DNA of 5,710 nt from Emcibacter sp. (GTDB lineage Bacteria > Pseudomonadota > Alphaproteobacteria > Sphingomonadales > Emcibacteraceae): positions 1 to 5,710 of the forward strand of contig JAGLJX010000024.1 in the NCBI GenBank assembly GCA_023142175.1, read 5' to 3'. The position numbers and the translations under genes were made by a program. The notes under the pieces are model-generated. The model worked only from the letters and a program-made list of their open reading frames with translations, had not been told where the DNA came from and searched no databases. Below are positions 1 through 5,637 of this stretch, piece by piece. Each line of letters opens with the position of its first letter. Positions within the stretch are counted from its first letter, which is position 1.

Positions 1-365
1 AGGCCCTGAGTTAATTTAAAGGCCGATTTCAGATTGACCTGCATCACATCGTCCCATTCTTCGTCTTTCATGCGCATGGCGATATTATCGCGGGTAATTC
101 CGGCATTATTAACCAGAATATCCACTTGCCCCATAGCCTCTTCCGCTGCCTTTGGCAGGGCCGCAACTGAATCAGGGTCAGACAGATTCGCCGGAACCAC
201 AAAGGCACCTTCTCCAAGTTCTGCGGCCAGACTTTCCAATGGGTCAACCCGTGTGCCGGAAAGAGCAACTTTTGCGCCGCTCTCATGCAAAGCCCGCGCG
301 ATAGAACTACCCAATCCACCAGAAGCTCCCGTGATAAGTGCGCATTTACCGTTCAAATTAAACAT
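1..365 (-). CDS. fabG: 3-oxoacyl-ACP reductase FabG, N-terminal part (cut by window edge)
   Basis: FabG is the NADPH-dependent reductase of cytoplasmic type II fatty acid synthesis; it reduces 3-ketoacyl-ACP to 3-hydroxyacyl-ACP. The first 121 codons are present. They show the short-chain dehydrogenase Rossmann fold: the cofactor motif TGASGGLG at residues 12-19, an acidic residue in SDPDSV (about 62-67) where families of this type have a conserved Asp, NNAG at 86-89, and the tetrad Asn at 111 in QVNLKSAF. The catalytic Ser, Tyr and Lys lie beyond the edge, so activity cannot be judged. The ATG at 365 is chosen because AGGAGG lies 9 nt upstream (375-380), within the end of fabD, and the protein starts at the usual distance before the glycine motif. 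The start overlaps the fabD stop by 8 bp, which suggests translational coupling. Other short-chain dehydrogenases look similar, but the fabD context makes FabG by far the likeliest. Confidence 0.95.
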   Translation of the reverse strand, partial: MFNLNGKCALITGASGGLGSSIARALHESGAKVALSGTRVDPLESLAAELGEGAFVVPANLSDPDSVAALPKAAEEAMGQVDILVNNAGITRDNIAMRMKDEEWDDVMQVNLKSAFKLTQG

Positions 366-1323
366 TTTCTTCTCCCTCCTTTGCAAAGGCCTCAATATCT
401 GATGGAGTTTGCAGGGAAACCCCCTTCATGTCACGGCAAATTCTCCGCACCATACCCGTCAGCACCTTACCCGTCCCGGCTTCAACCAGTTGGTTAACGC
501 CAATCTCATTCATTTTAAGTATAGATTCGCGCCAACGAACCCGCCCTGTGACCTGTTCCACCAAATATTTTCGTATGTTTTCCGGATCACTTTCAGGCAT
601 CGCAGTCACATTGGTTATGATCGGTACACAGGGTGCCGAAATGATCGTATCTGCCAGCGCTTCTGCCATTTCATCAGCGGCGGGCTGCATCAGGGAACAA
701 TGAAAAGGTGCGCTTACCGGAAGAAGTATCCCCCGCTTGGCGCCCCTCTCCTTGGCTATTTCAATGGCCCGTTCCACAGCGGCCTTATGACCGCTTATGA
801 CTACCTGCCCATCAGCATTGTCATTTGCAGCCGTGCAAACTTCTCCCTCCCCGGTTTTCTGGGCGGCTTCTTCGGCAACTTCCATTGCCACATCGAAATT
901 AAGCCCCAGCAGGGCCGCCATAGCGCCAACCCCCAAAGGAACCGCACGTTGCATAGCTTCGCCGCGTAATTTCAGCAGACGAGCCGTATCCGCCAGGCCA
1001 ATGGCTCCCGATGCCGCAAGGGCTGAATATTCGCCCAGTGAATGACCAGCAACATAAGACGCCACGTCGGTGAGTTTTACATCAAAGTCTTTTTCCAACA
1101 CGCGCATCACCGCCATACTTACCGCCATCAGGGCCGGTTGTGCATTTTGAGTCAGGGTGAGGTCTTCCTGTGGTCCTTCAAACATTATGCTCGACAGATT
1201 TTGGCCCAGCGCATCGTTAATTTCTTCAAAAACCTGTGCTGCTACGGGCATATTTTCGGACAGTAGTTTACCCATACCTACGGCCTGGCTCCCTTGACCG
1301 GGGAAAACAAATGCTCTGCTCAT
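358..1323 (-). CDS. fabD: Malonyl-CoA:ACP transacylase FabD
   Basis: FabD moves malonyl from CoA to acyl carrier protein, supplying the extender unit for fatty acid elongation. The 321-residue protein has the usual family length. Visible motifs are the N-terminal FPGQGSQ (7-13), the nucleophile elbow GHSLGEY with Ser95, Arg120 in LKLRGEA (binds the malonyl carboxylate in the family), His208 in SAPFHCSLM (partner of the Ser), and Gln257 in the YLVEQVTG block. All catalytic positions known from E. coli FabD are therefore present. The ATG at 1323 puts the FPGQGSQ motif at its normal position and has AAAGGAAA about 8-10 nt upstream. The gene is first in a fabD-fabG transcription unit and diverges from rpsF across a 300 bp gap. 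I could not pick out a convincing fabD promoter in that gap. Polyketide-type acyltransferases share the fold, but length and neighbours fit housekeeping FabD. Confidence 0.97.
   Translation of the reverse strand: MSRAFVFPGQGSQAVGMGKLLSENMPVAAQVFEEINDALGQNLSSIMFEGPQEDLTLTQNAQPALMAVSMAVMRVLEKDFDVKLTDVASYVAGHSLGEYSALAASGAIGLADTARLLKLRGEAMQRAVPLGVGAMAALLGLNFDVAMEVAEEAAQKTGEGEVCTAANDNADGQVVISGHKAAVERAIEIAKERGAKRGILLPVSAPFHCSLMQPAADEMAEALADTIISAPCVPIITNVTAMPESDPENIRKYLVEQVTGRVRWRESILKMNEIGVNQLVEAGTGKVLTGMVRRICRDMKGVSLQTPSDIEAFAKEGEENV
375..380 (-). promoter_or_regulatory. Shine-Dalgarno site of fabG inside fabD
   Basis: AGGAGG on the minus strand, 9 nt before the fabG ATG at 365. It is a full consensus ribosome binding site within the last codons of fabD. 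It decides the fabG start and suggests that fabG is initiated independently as well as coupled to fabD termination. Confidence 0.8.
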
Positions 1324-1457
1324 AATTGTGATTTCCTTTTGATGTTAGTTACAAGTTAGTCATAACAATTAGACCTATAAAAGTCGACCTTTGAGAGGGT
1401 TATTTTAGAGGAATTATCATAAGGCTAAAAAAAAACCTGAAAAAGCCCGTATAGACC

Positions 1458-1485
1458 TTGTCTTTACTGGTCTTTCATGTATATT
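1458..1485 (+). promoter_or_regulatory. Sigma70-type promoter of the rpsF operon
   Basis: TTGTCT (1458-1463) and TATATT (1480-1485) are separated by 16 bp. The -35 is preceded by C, giving CTTGTC, close to the CTTGAC form common in alphaproteobacterial housekeeping promoters. Transcription would begin near 1491-1493 and give a leader of about 130 nt. A run of nine A (1427-1435) lies upstream, around -60, and could act as an UP-like or bent-DNA element. The assignment rests on sequence match and position only. Confidence 0.6.
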
Positions 1486-1532
1486 GCGCCGCTTCAGGGT
1501 ATTCTTGTAAAGGATGCCTCGGTTTGCTGTGT

Positions 1533-1589
1533 CGGTTAATGAAATAATGTGACGATTTGATATTCGTAATCACCCCGCCCGAAAAACCG
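1533..1589 (+). promoter_or_regulatory. Candidate S6:S18-binding leader element upstream of rpsF
   Basis: The leader can fold into an outer helix CGGTT (1533-1537) with AACCG (1585-1589) and an inner hairpin. In the inner hairpin GTG (1549-1551) pairs with CAC (1571-1573) and CGA (1553-1555) with TCG (1564-1566), with A1552 able to pair with either T1567 or T1570. The 3' linker between the helices reads CCCGCCCG (1574-1581), so CCG triplets are present. Many bacteria carry an rpsF leader motif in which the S6:S18 complex binds a two-helix RNA with an unpaired CCG that mimics its 16S rRNA site and represses the operon. Position, helices and CCG fit, but the match was made by eye, so identity is inferred. 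Confidence 0.45.
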
Positions 1590-1623
1590 TTAAATGAACT
1601 TATAAACAAGGAGTAGCCTGCAA

Positions 1624-2073
1624 ATGGCTTTTTATGAACATATATTTATCGCTCGCCAGGATATCCAGCCTCAACAGGTTGAAGCGATTAGCAAAGATTT
1701 GACTAAAATCGTTGAAGATAATGGCGGCAAAGTAACCAAGACTGAACAATGGGGCCTTCGTTCCCTTGCGTATCGGATCAAAAAATACAAAAAAGGTCAC
1801 TATGTCCTGTTTAACATTGATGGTTCTTCGGATGCAATTTCTGAACTGGAACGGAACGAACGCCTGCATGAAGATATTGTGCGTTTCATGACTGTCCGGG
1901 TTGAAGAACTGGAAGAAGGTGATTCTGTTGTTGTAAAGTCAAGAGATCGTGAAGGTCGTCCCTCACGCTATGAAAGCAGAGACAATCGCCCGAACCGTTT
2001 TGAAAACAAAAAATCAGATAACGCCGCTTCAGAAAAACCTGAAGCTGCTAAAACTGAAACAGCGACAGAATAA
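1624..2073 (+). CDS. rpsF: 30S ribosomal protein S6
   Basis: S6 is a small-subunit protein that sits with S18 on the platform of the 30S particle. Of the 149 residues, about 1-97 form the conserved core: MAFYEHIFIARQD at the start, EDNGGKVTKTEQWGLRSLAYRIKKYKKGHYV-type central block (about 31-61) and the ERNERLHEDIVRFMTVRVEE helix-strand block (75-95). The remainder (about 98-149) is a charged, low-complexity tail with repeated Arg/Asn/Asp and then Ala/Glu/Lys, of the kind often seen in alphaproteobacterial S6. The start is supported by AAGGAG at 1608-1613, 10 nt before the ATG. It is the first gene of rpsF-rpsR-rplI, and only 12 bp separate its stop from rpsR. Expression is probably set by the promoter near 1458-1485 and possibly by the folded leader. 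Confidence 0.98.
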   Translation: MAFYEHIFIARQDIQPQQVEAISKDLTKIVEDNGGKVTKTEQWGLRSLAYRIKKYKKGHYVLFNIDGSSDAISELERNERLHEDIVRFMTVRVEELEEGDSVVVKSRDREGRPSRYESRDNRPNRFENKKSDNAASEKPEAAKTETATE

Positions 2074-2085
2074 GGAGAACATCAC

Positions 2086-2340
2086 ATGGCTGAACAACGT
2101 TCCGAGGGCGGCAATACAAGACGCCCCTTTTTCAGACGCCGCAAAAGCTGTCCCTTCTCTGGTGCTAATGCCCAGAAAATTGACTATAAAGATGTGCGCA
2201 TGCTGAGCAAATTCATTTCCGAGCGTGGCAAGATAGTGCCAAGCCGCATCACTGCTGTTTCTACCAAGAAACAGCGTGAACTGGCCAAGGCTATCAAACG
2301 CGCTCGTAATCTGGCACTTCTGCCATACATTGTTCAATAG
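2086..2340 (+). CDS. rpsR: 30S ribosomal protein S18
   Basis: S18 pairs with S6 on the 30S platform. The 84-residue protein has a basic N-terminus ([15 protein letters not shown], about 12-26) and the family signature block from [20 protein letters not shown] (31-50) through PSRIT and [13 protein letters not shown] near the end. Length is typical. The start at 2086 follows AGGAG (2073-2077) with 8 nt spacing; that site overlaps the last base of the rpsF stop. It sits between rpsF and rplI with gaps of 12 bp each side, so it is certainly part of the same transcript. Only one Cys is retained in the N-terminal segment (SCPFSG), as is common in this lineage, so I would not expect a zinc site. Confidence 0.98.
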   Translation: MAEQRSEGGNTRRPFFRRRKSCPFSGANAQKIDYKDVRMLSKFISERGKIVPSRITAVSTKKQRELAKAIKRARNLALLPYIVQ

Positions 2341-2352
2341 GGAGAATGAAAA

Positions 2353-2997
2353 ATGGAAATCATACTTCTTGAACGTGTCCGCAAGCTGGGCCAAATCGGC
2401 GACACTGTAACGGTAAAAGACGGCTATGCCCGTAATTTCCTGTTGCCACAGAAAAAAGCTCTTCGCTCTAATAAAGCAAACCGGGCTTTCTTCGAAACTC
2501 AGCGTGTTGAGATCGAAACCAGAAACCTCGAAGCAAAATCAGAAGCAGAAGCCGTTGCAACAAAATTAGAAGGCGTATCAGCCGTTCTTATTCGTCAGGC
2601 TGGTGAATCAGGCAACCTTTATGGTTCCGTATCTGCCCGTGATATTGCGGTAGCTCTTGGTGAACAAGATCTTAAAATTGACCGCGCCCAGGTTATTCTG
2701 GATCACGCAATCAAGGTTTTGGGCATTTATTCTATTGAACTCAAACTTCATGCAGAAGTCTTTACCAAAATAGAGATCAATGTGGCGCGTTCCGCTGAAG
2801 AAGCTGAAATGCAGGCAAAGGGTCTCGATGCCAAAGCGGCTGAGGAAAATCTGGATGTGTCAGTTGAAGATTACTTCGAAAACGAAGAAGATTCTGAAGC
2901 TGCCATCGCTGCTGATAGTGAAGAAGACGAAGCTGAAGAAGTTGTAGCTCAAGAAGAAGCTGTAGCTGAAGAAGCTGAGGAAGAAAAAAGCGAATAA
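2353..2997 (+). CDS. rplI: 50S ribosomal protein L9 with long acidic C-terminal extension
   Basis: L9 binds 23S rRNA near the L1 stalk and helps keep the reading frame. Residues 1-40 form the rRNA-binding N-domain, with the signature GQIGDTVTVKDGYARNFLLP (13-32) followed by QKKALRSN; Lys replaces the usual Gly after PQ. Residues about 41-75 form the long connecting helix and about 78-147 the C-domain (IRQAGESGNLYGSVSARDI, then the IKVLGIY block). The E. coli protein has about 149 residues; this one has 214. The extra 67 residues (148-214) contain 29 Asp/Glu and only three Lys, with repeated GAAGAAGCT-like codons, and are probably disordered. The start follows GGAG (2341-2344) with 8 nt spacing. 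It is the last gene before the terminator at 3024-3051. Confidence 0.97.
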   Translation: MEIILLERVRKLGQIGDTVTVKDGYARNFLLPQKKALRSNKANRAFFETQRVEIETRNLEAKSEAEAVATKLEGVSAVLIRQAGESGNLYGSVSARDIAVALGEQDLKIDRAQVILDHAIKVLGIYSIELKLHAEVFTKIEINVARSAEEAEMQAKGLDAKAAEENLDVSVEDYFENEEDSEAAIAADSEEDEAEEVVAQEEAVAEEAEEEKSE

Positions 2998-3023
2998 TTC
3001 ACGCTTAAATTCATTAATTACGA

Positions 3024-3051
3024 GGGGCTGCTTATTCAAGCGGCCCCTTTT
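3024..3051 (+). terminator. Intrinsic terminator of the rpsF-rpsR-rplI operon
   Basis: GGGGCTGCTT (3024-3033) pairs with AAGCGGCCCC (3038-3047) in a 10 bp stem with one G-U pair, loop ATTC, followed by TTTT and a T-rich stretch. It begins 26 bp after the rplI stop. The stem also lies immediately past the stop of the convergent Fe-S scaffold gene, so it may help end that transcript too. On the minus strand the following sequence is TCGTAATTAA, without a real T-run, so termination there should be weaker. Confidence 0.92.
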
Positions 3052-3053
3052 AT

Positions 3054-3488
3054 TTATTCTTCTCCGCGCAGAGCCTTAAGCAGACTATCAAAGGGTAGCG
3101 TGACACAGGTGAAACGGTTCTTATGACTGGAAACCGGCTGAAAGATATTCAAGACATTCCACTTGTCATCCGGCCATACTTTATCTTCCAGACCATTTCC
3201 CTCTAAATTATGCATAAGGTCGTCATGGATGATCTGAAGACTTTGCTCAGTCTCCCCAATTGAACATTCGCCAAGAATCGACGCGCTGGCCTGACACAGG
3301 ACACAAGCTTTGGTCACATGGGAAAATTCTGTGATTCTATTGTCATCAAGATTGACGAAAACCGTAATCCTGTCGCCACACAGCGGGTTATGAACCGTCA
3401 GATGAAGATCAGAATCTTCCAGCGCACCACTAGCCGTTGCGGTAGCCGCCTGTCTCAAAATAGCCTTCTGGTATAACTGATCAATCAT
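3054..3488 (-). CDS. SufU/IscU-family iron-sulfur cluster assembly scaffold protein
   Basis: Proteins of this family accept sulfur from a cysteine desulfurase for Fe-S cluster assembly, either as scaffold or as zinc-dependent sulfur acceptor. The 144-residue protein matches the SufU branch: NPLCGD (Cys37, Asp39), KACVLCQASAS (Cys62 aligning with the second SufU cysteine) and NRFTCVTLPF (Cys128). The 66-residue distance between the second and third ligand cysteines is close to SufU (about 62) and longer than in IscU (about 43). All expected zinc/cluster ligands are therefore present. Cys65 and Cys75 are additional. The start at 3488 gives normal length before NPLCGD, but its ribosome site is weak (TTAAAGAAAA). 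A weak CATAAT -10 may lie at 3570-3575 on the minus strand. The gene is convergent with rplI and divergent from nhaB, so no desulfurase partner is visible. I leave the symbol blank because sufU versus an iscU-like role cannot be settled here. Confidence 0.85.
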   Translation of the reverse strand: MIDQLYQKAILRQAATATASGALEDSDLHLTVHNPLCGDRITVFVNLDDNRITEFSHVTKACVLCQASASILGECSIGETEQSLQIIHDDLMHNLEGNGLEDKVWPDDKWNVLNIFQPVSSHKNRFTCVTLPFDSLLKALRGEE

Positions 3489-3543
3489 AATAATTTTCTT
3501 TAATTAAAACCCTCTATCAAGGTTTGACTATTCTATTCTTTAG

Positions 3544-3557
3544 GGTCTGTCCAGACC
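3544..3557. promoter_or_regulatory. Perfect inverted repeat, possible operator between scaffold gene and nhaB
   Basis: GGTCTG-TC-CAGACC is a perfect 6+6 dyad with a 2 bp spacer. It lies 56 bp upstream of the Fe-S scaffold start. If the weak CATAAT at 3570-3575 (minus strand) is that gene's -10, the dyad would sit just after the transcription start, a usual repressor position. It has no following T-run, so it is not a terminator. I do not recognise the regulator, and a dyad of this size could occur by chance. Confidence 0.3.
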
Positions 3558-3610
3558 GATTAGAAATTAATTATGTCACTATTGTTACATTTTCTGTAAT
3601 TTTTCCGGTT

Positions 3611-3638
3611 TTGCTTGATTTCATCGCCATTGTATATG
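3611..3638 (+). promoter_or_regulatory. Candidate nhaB promoter
   Basis: TTGCTT (3611-3616) and TATATG (3633-3638) are separated by 16 bp in an AT-rich region, with TG directly before the -10. Transcription would start near 3645 and give a leader of about 70 nt with no evident riboswitch fold. A TTACA-N5-TGTAA dyad (3585-3599) lies just upstream, around -53, where an activator could bind. Prediction by eye only. Confidence 0.4.
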
Positions 3639-3714
3639 TAAGAAAGGTGTTAGTAGAAACAGGACGAATTCCATAAGCGTCTGCATAATTGTTCTTAGGA
3701 AGGCAAATATAAAA

Positions 3715-5322
3715 ATGGCAAAATCTATTGCATCAGGGATGACGAAGAATTTTCTTGGTCACTCACCTGAATGGTACAAGCTCACAATAATCGGTTTCCT
3801 CATCTTAAATCCGATTGTCCTCTTATCTCTCGGCCATGAGCAGGGCGGATATATTGTTGGCTGGATGCTAGTTATTGAATTTATCTTCACTTTGACAATG
3901 GCATTGAAATGCTACCCGCTCCTGCCCGGGGGTCTACTTGCCATTGAAGCGCTGTTCATGAAAATGACAACAGCCGACATGGTAATGAATGAAATCAAGC
4001 ATGGCCTGGAAGTTATATTGCTTCTGGTCTTTATGGTGGCGGGCATATATTTTATGCAAAAACTGCTGCTATTTGTCTTTACCAAGGTACTGTTGAATGT
4101 GAAGTCAAAAACCGTTTTAGGTTTTCTTTTCTGTCTGATTGCAGCCATATTATCGGCCTTTCTTGATGCCTTGACCGTGACTGCCGTAATCATTACGGTT
4201 GCCGTTGGTTTTTACGGGATTTATCATAAAGCAGCATCAGGTAAGGCTGCTCACCACGACCATGATCATTCTGCAGATCATGAGGTTGATGAATTACATC
4301 GGTCGGACCTAGATCAATTTCGGGCGTTTTTACGTAGTCTTATGATGCACGCTCTTGTCGGCACAGCTCTGGGCGGTGTATGCACACTGGTCGGGGAGCC
4401 TCAAAATCTTATTATTGGTGAACGGGCTGGATGGAATTTCATTGAATTCTTCATGCGTATGGCTCCTGTTTCACTTCCGGTTTTGGTCGTAGGGCTGACC
4501 ACATGTGTACTTCTCGAAAAAACAGGCATATTCGGATATGGTGCTAAACTACCCGAAAAAGTTCGTCATATTCTGGAAGAATTTGACGCAGAAGAATCCG
4601 CCAAGAGAACCTATCGGGAGAAAGCATCCCTGATCGCACAGATCGTGGTCGCGGCATGGCTCGTGATTGCATTGATGTTCCATTTGGCCTCTGTTGGTCT
4701 GATCGGTCTTTCGGTGATTGTGTTACTGACTGCCTTTACCGGCATTTCCGAAGAAAATCAGATCGGCAAAGCCTTTGAAGAGGCGCTACCCTTTACCGCC
4801 CTGCTGGTGGTTTTCTTTGCCATTGTAGCTGTGATTGCCCAACAGGACCTGTTCGGCGGCGTGATCCGCTATGTTCTGACCCTCGAAGGATCAGACCGGA
4901 TTGCTGGTTTTTATATTGCCAACGGATTGTTGTCGGCAATCAGCGATAATGTGTTTGTGGGAACCGTCTATATCTCGGAAATTCAGAAAGCACTTGTTAA
5001 CGGAACTATCACCCGCGATGTTTTTGACCTGATGGCGGTGGCGATTAATACCGGCACCAACATTCCATCCGTCGCTACCCCAAATGGTCAGGCGGCCTTC
5101 CTGTTCCTGCTTACATCTGCGATTGCACCGCTGATCCGCCTGTCATACATGAAGATGGTGGTAATGGCCCTGCCCTATACCATCGTTATGTCCATCACTG
5201 GATATATCGCAGTGGTCACGGTATTAGAGCCTGCTACGCAATATATGTATGACAATAATATGATAGAACATCATTCGGCCCATAACCTGAAGTTGGATGC
5301 AAATGGTGAGACATCACATTGA
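3715..5322 (+). CDS. nhaB: Na+/H+ antiporter NhaB
   Basis: NhaB is an inner-membrane secondary transporter that expels Na+ in exchange for H+, supporting sodium tolerance and pH balance. The 535 residues align along their whole length with the E. coli protein (about 513). They share the NFLGxSPxWYKL start, [18 protein letters not shown] (62-79), the [14 protein letters not shown] membrane segment with Asp151 (147-160), [11 protein letters not shown] (225-235), GLIGLSVI (328-335), [14 protein letters not shown] (407-420), [20 protein letters not shown] (445-464) and [18 protein letters not shown]. About a dozen hydrophobic segments are visible. The ATG at 3715 puts NFLG at the same residue number as in E. 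coli, with AGGAAGG at 3697-3703 (11 nt spacing). Two oddities: a His-rich loop at about 180-195 ([12 protein letters not shown]) and a longer hydrophilic C-terminus. It stands alone, divergent from the Fe-S scaffold gene, with no regulator beside it. Confidence 0.97.
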   Translation: MAKSIASGMTKNFLGHSPEWYKLTIIGFLILNPIVLLSLGHEQGGYIVGWMLVIEFIFTLTMALKCYPLLPGGLLAIEALFMKMTTADMVMNEIKHGLEVILLLVFMVAGIYFMQKLLLFVFTKVLLNVKSKTVLGFLFCLIAAILSAFLDALTVTAVIITVAVGFYGIYHKAASGKAAHHDHDHSADHEVDELHRSDLDQFRAFLRSLMMHALVGTALGGVCTLVGEPQNLIIGERAGWNFIEFFMRMAPVSLPVLVVGLTTCVLLEKTGIFGYGAKLPEKVRHILEEFDAEESAKRTYREKASLIAQIVVAAWLVIALMFHLASVGLIGLSVIVLLTAFTGISEENQIGKAFEEALPFTALLVVFFAIVAVIAQQDLFGGVIRYVLTLEGSDRIAGFYIANGLLSAISDNVFVGTVYISEIQKALVNGTITRDVFDLMAVAINTGTNIPSVATPNGQAAFLFLLTSAIAPLIRLSYMKMVVMALPYTIVMSITGYIAVVTVLEPATQYMYDNNMIEHHSAHNLKLDANGETSH

Positions 5323-5353
5323 TGGATGGTAACAACCTAAAATAGAAGTTCTT

Positions 5354-5637
5354 ATTATACCGAATATCCATCCTGTGATCGTGCATTTCAGTGTGGCGTT
5401 GTTAATCACGTCTATGGTTCTGTTCCTCGTCTCGTATTTGCGCGGCTAGACGGACAAGGACCATAGGCTGGTTTATGCAACAAGACTGATCTTTTGGCTT
5501 GGGTTATAACCCAAGCCATATCCACAGGCGCATATAAAGGTAAGGAAATAAATTTAACTTCTCGTGAAATGCTCGTCATGTAGCATAACGGAACAGCTTG
5601 GCAGATAACTCTCATTCATTGGGACAATAATTAATTG
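5354..5637 (+). pseudogene. Decayed DUF2231-type membrane protein gene
   Basis: No intact gene lies downstream of nhaB, but translation from 5354 gives IIPNIHPVIVHFSVALL followed by a hydrophobic stretch, the typical start of DUF2231 predicted membrane proteins (IPNxHPxxVHFxxALL). That frame has TAG at 5447-5449, then continues with YATRLIFWLGL (5474-5506), matching the family's ARWNxWLG block, and ends at TAA 5507-5509. Changing frame near 5497-5503 gives VITQAISTGAYKGKE and TSREM, which resembles the family's TVxxGxYAxNTVxHDTPSHxxM, before TAG at 5581-5583. HNGTAW follows, recalling the family's HRNWA. No ATG or ribosome site precedes the conserved start. The reading therefore needs a lost start, at least two stops and one frameshift, so this is best called a relic. 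The family match is from memory and unsearched. The flanks (5323-5353 and 5638-5710) hold no gene; the latter is AT-rich. Confidence 0.55.
5495..5518. repeat. Perfect 24 bp palindrome inside the DUF2231 relic
   Basis: TGGCTTGGGTTA is followed directly by its own reverse complement, with no mismatch and no spacer. As RNA it would form a 10 bp stem with a 4 nt loop. It is preceded by TTTT and followed by ATATCC, with no T-run on either strand, so it is not a standard terminator. It coincides with the place where the relic changes reading frame and contains its TAA stop. Confidence 0.85.

Noticed and set aside
409..969. A 186-residue open frame on the plus strand opposite fabD.
   Set aside because: It is antisense to a complete fabD with all catalytic motifs, has no recognisable domain and no ribosome site worth naming.
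1514..1553. A 12-codon open frame (MPRFAVSVNEIM) in the rpsF leader, possible regulatory peptide.
   Set aside because: The AAAGG before it directly touches the ATG, leaving no ribosome spacing, and its end runs into the inner helix of the candidate leader. No run of codons suggests attenuation.
5322..5345. ATG overlapping the nhaB stop (TGATGG), possible coupled small gene.
   Set aside because: It ends after seven codons at TAG 5343-5345 and is not in frame with the DUF2231 reading. It could be the remnant of the old start but cannot be supported.
5324..5373. GGATGG (5324-5329) and CCATCC (5368-5373) as a possible nhaB terminator stem.
   Set aside because: The loop would be 38 nt and no T-run follows; the second arm lies within the conserved start of the relic.
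5412..5615. A 67-residue open frame on the minus strand downstream of nhaB.
   Set aside because: It is antisense to the DUF2231 relic, spans the perfect palindrome (so it repeats the same AWVITQA reading) and shows no known motif or good ribosome site.
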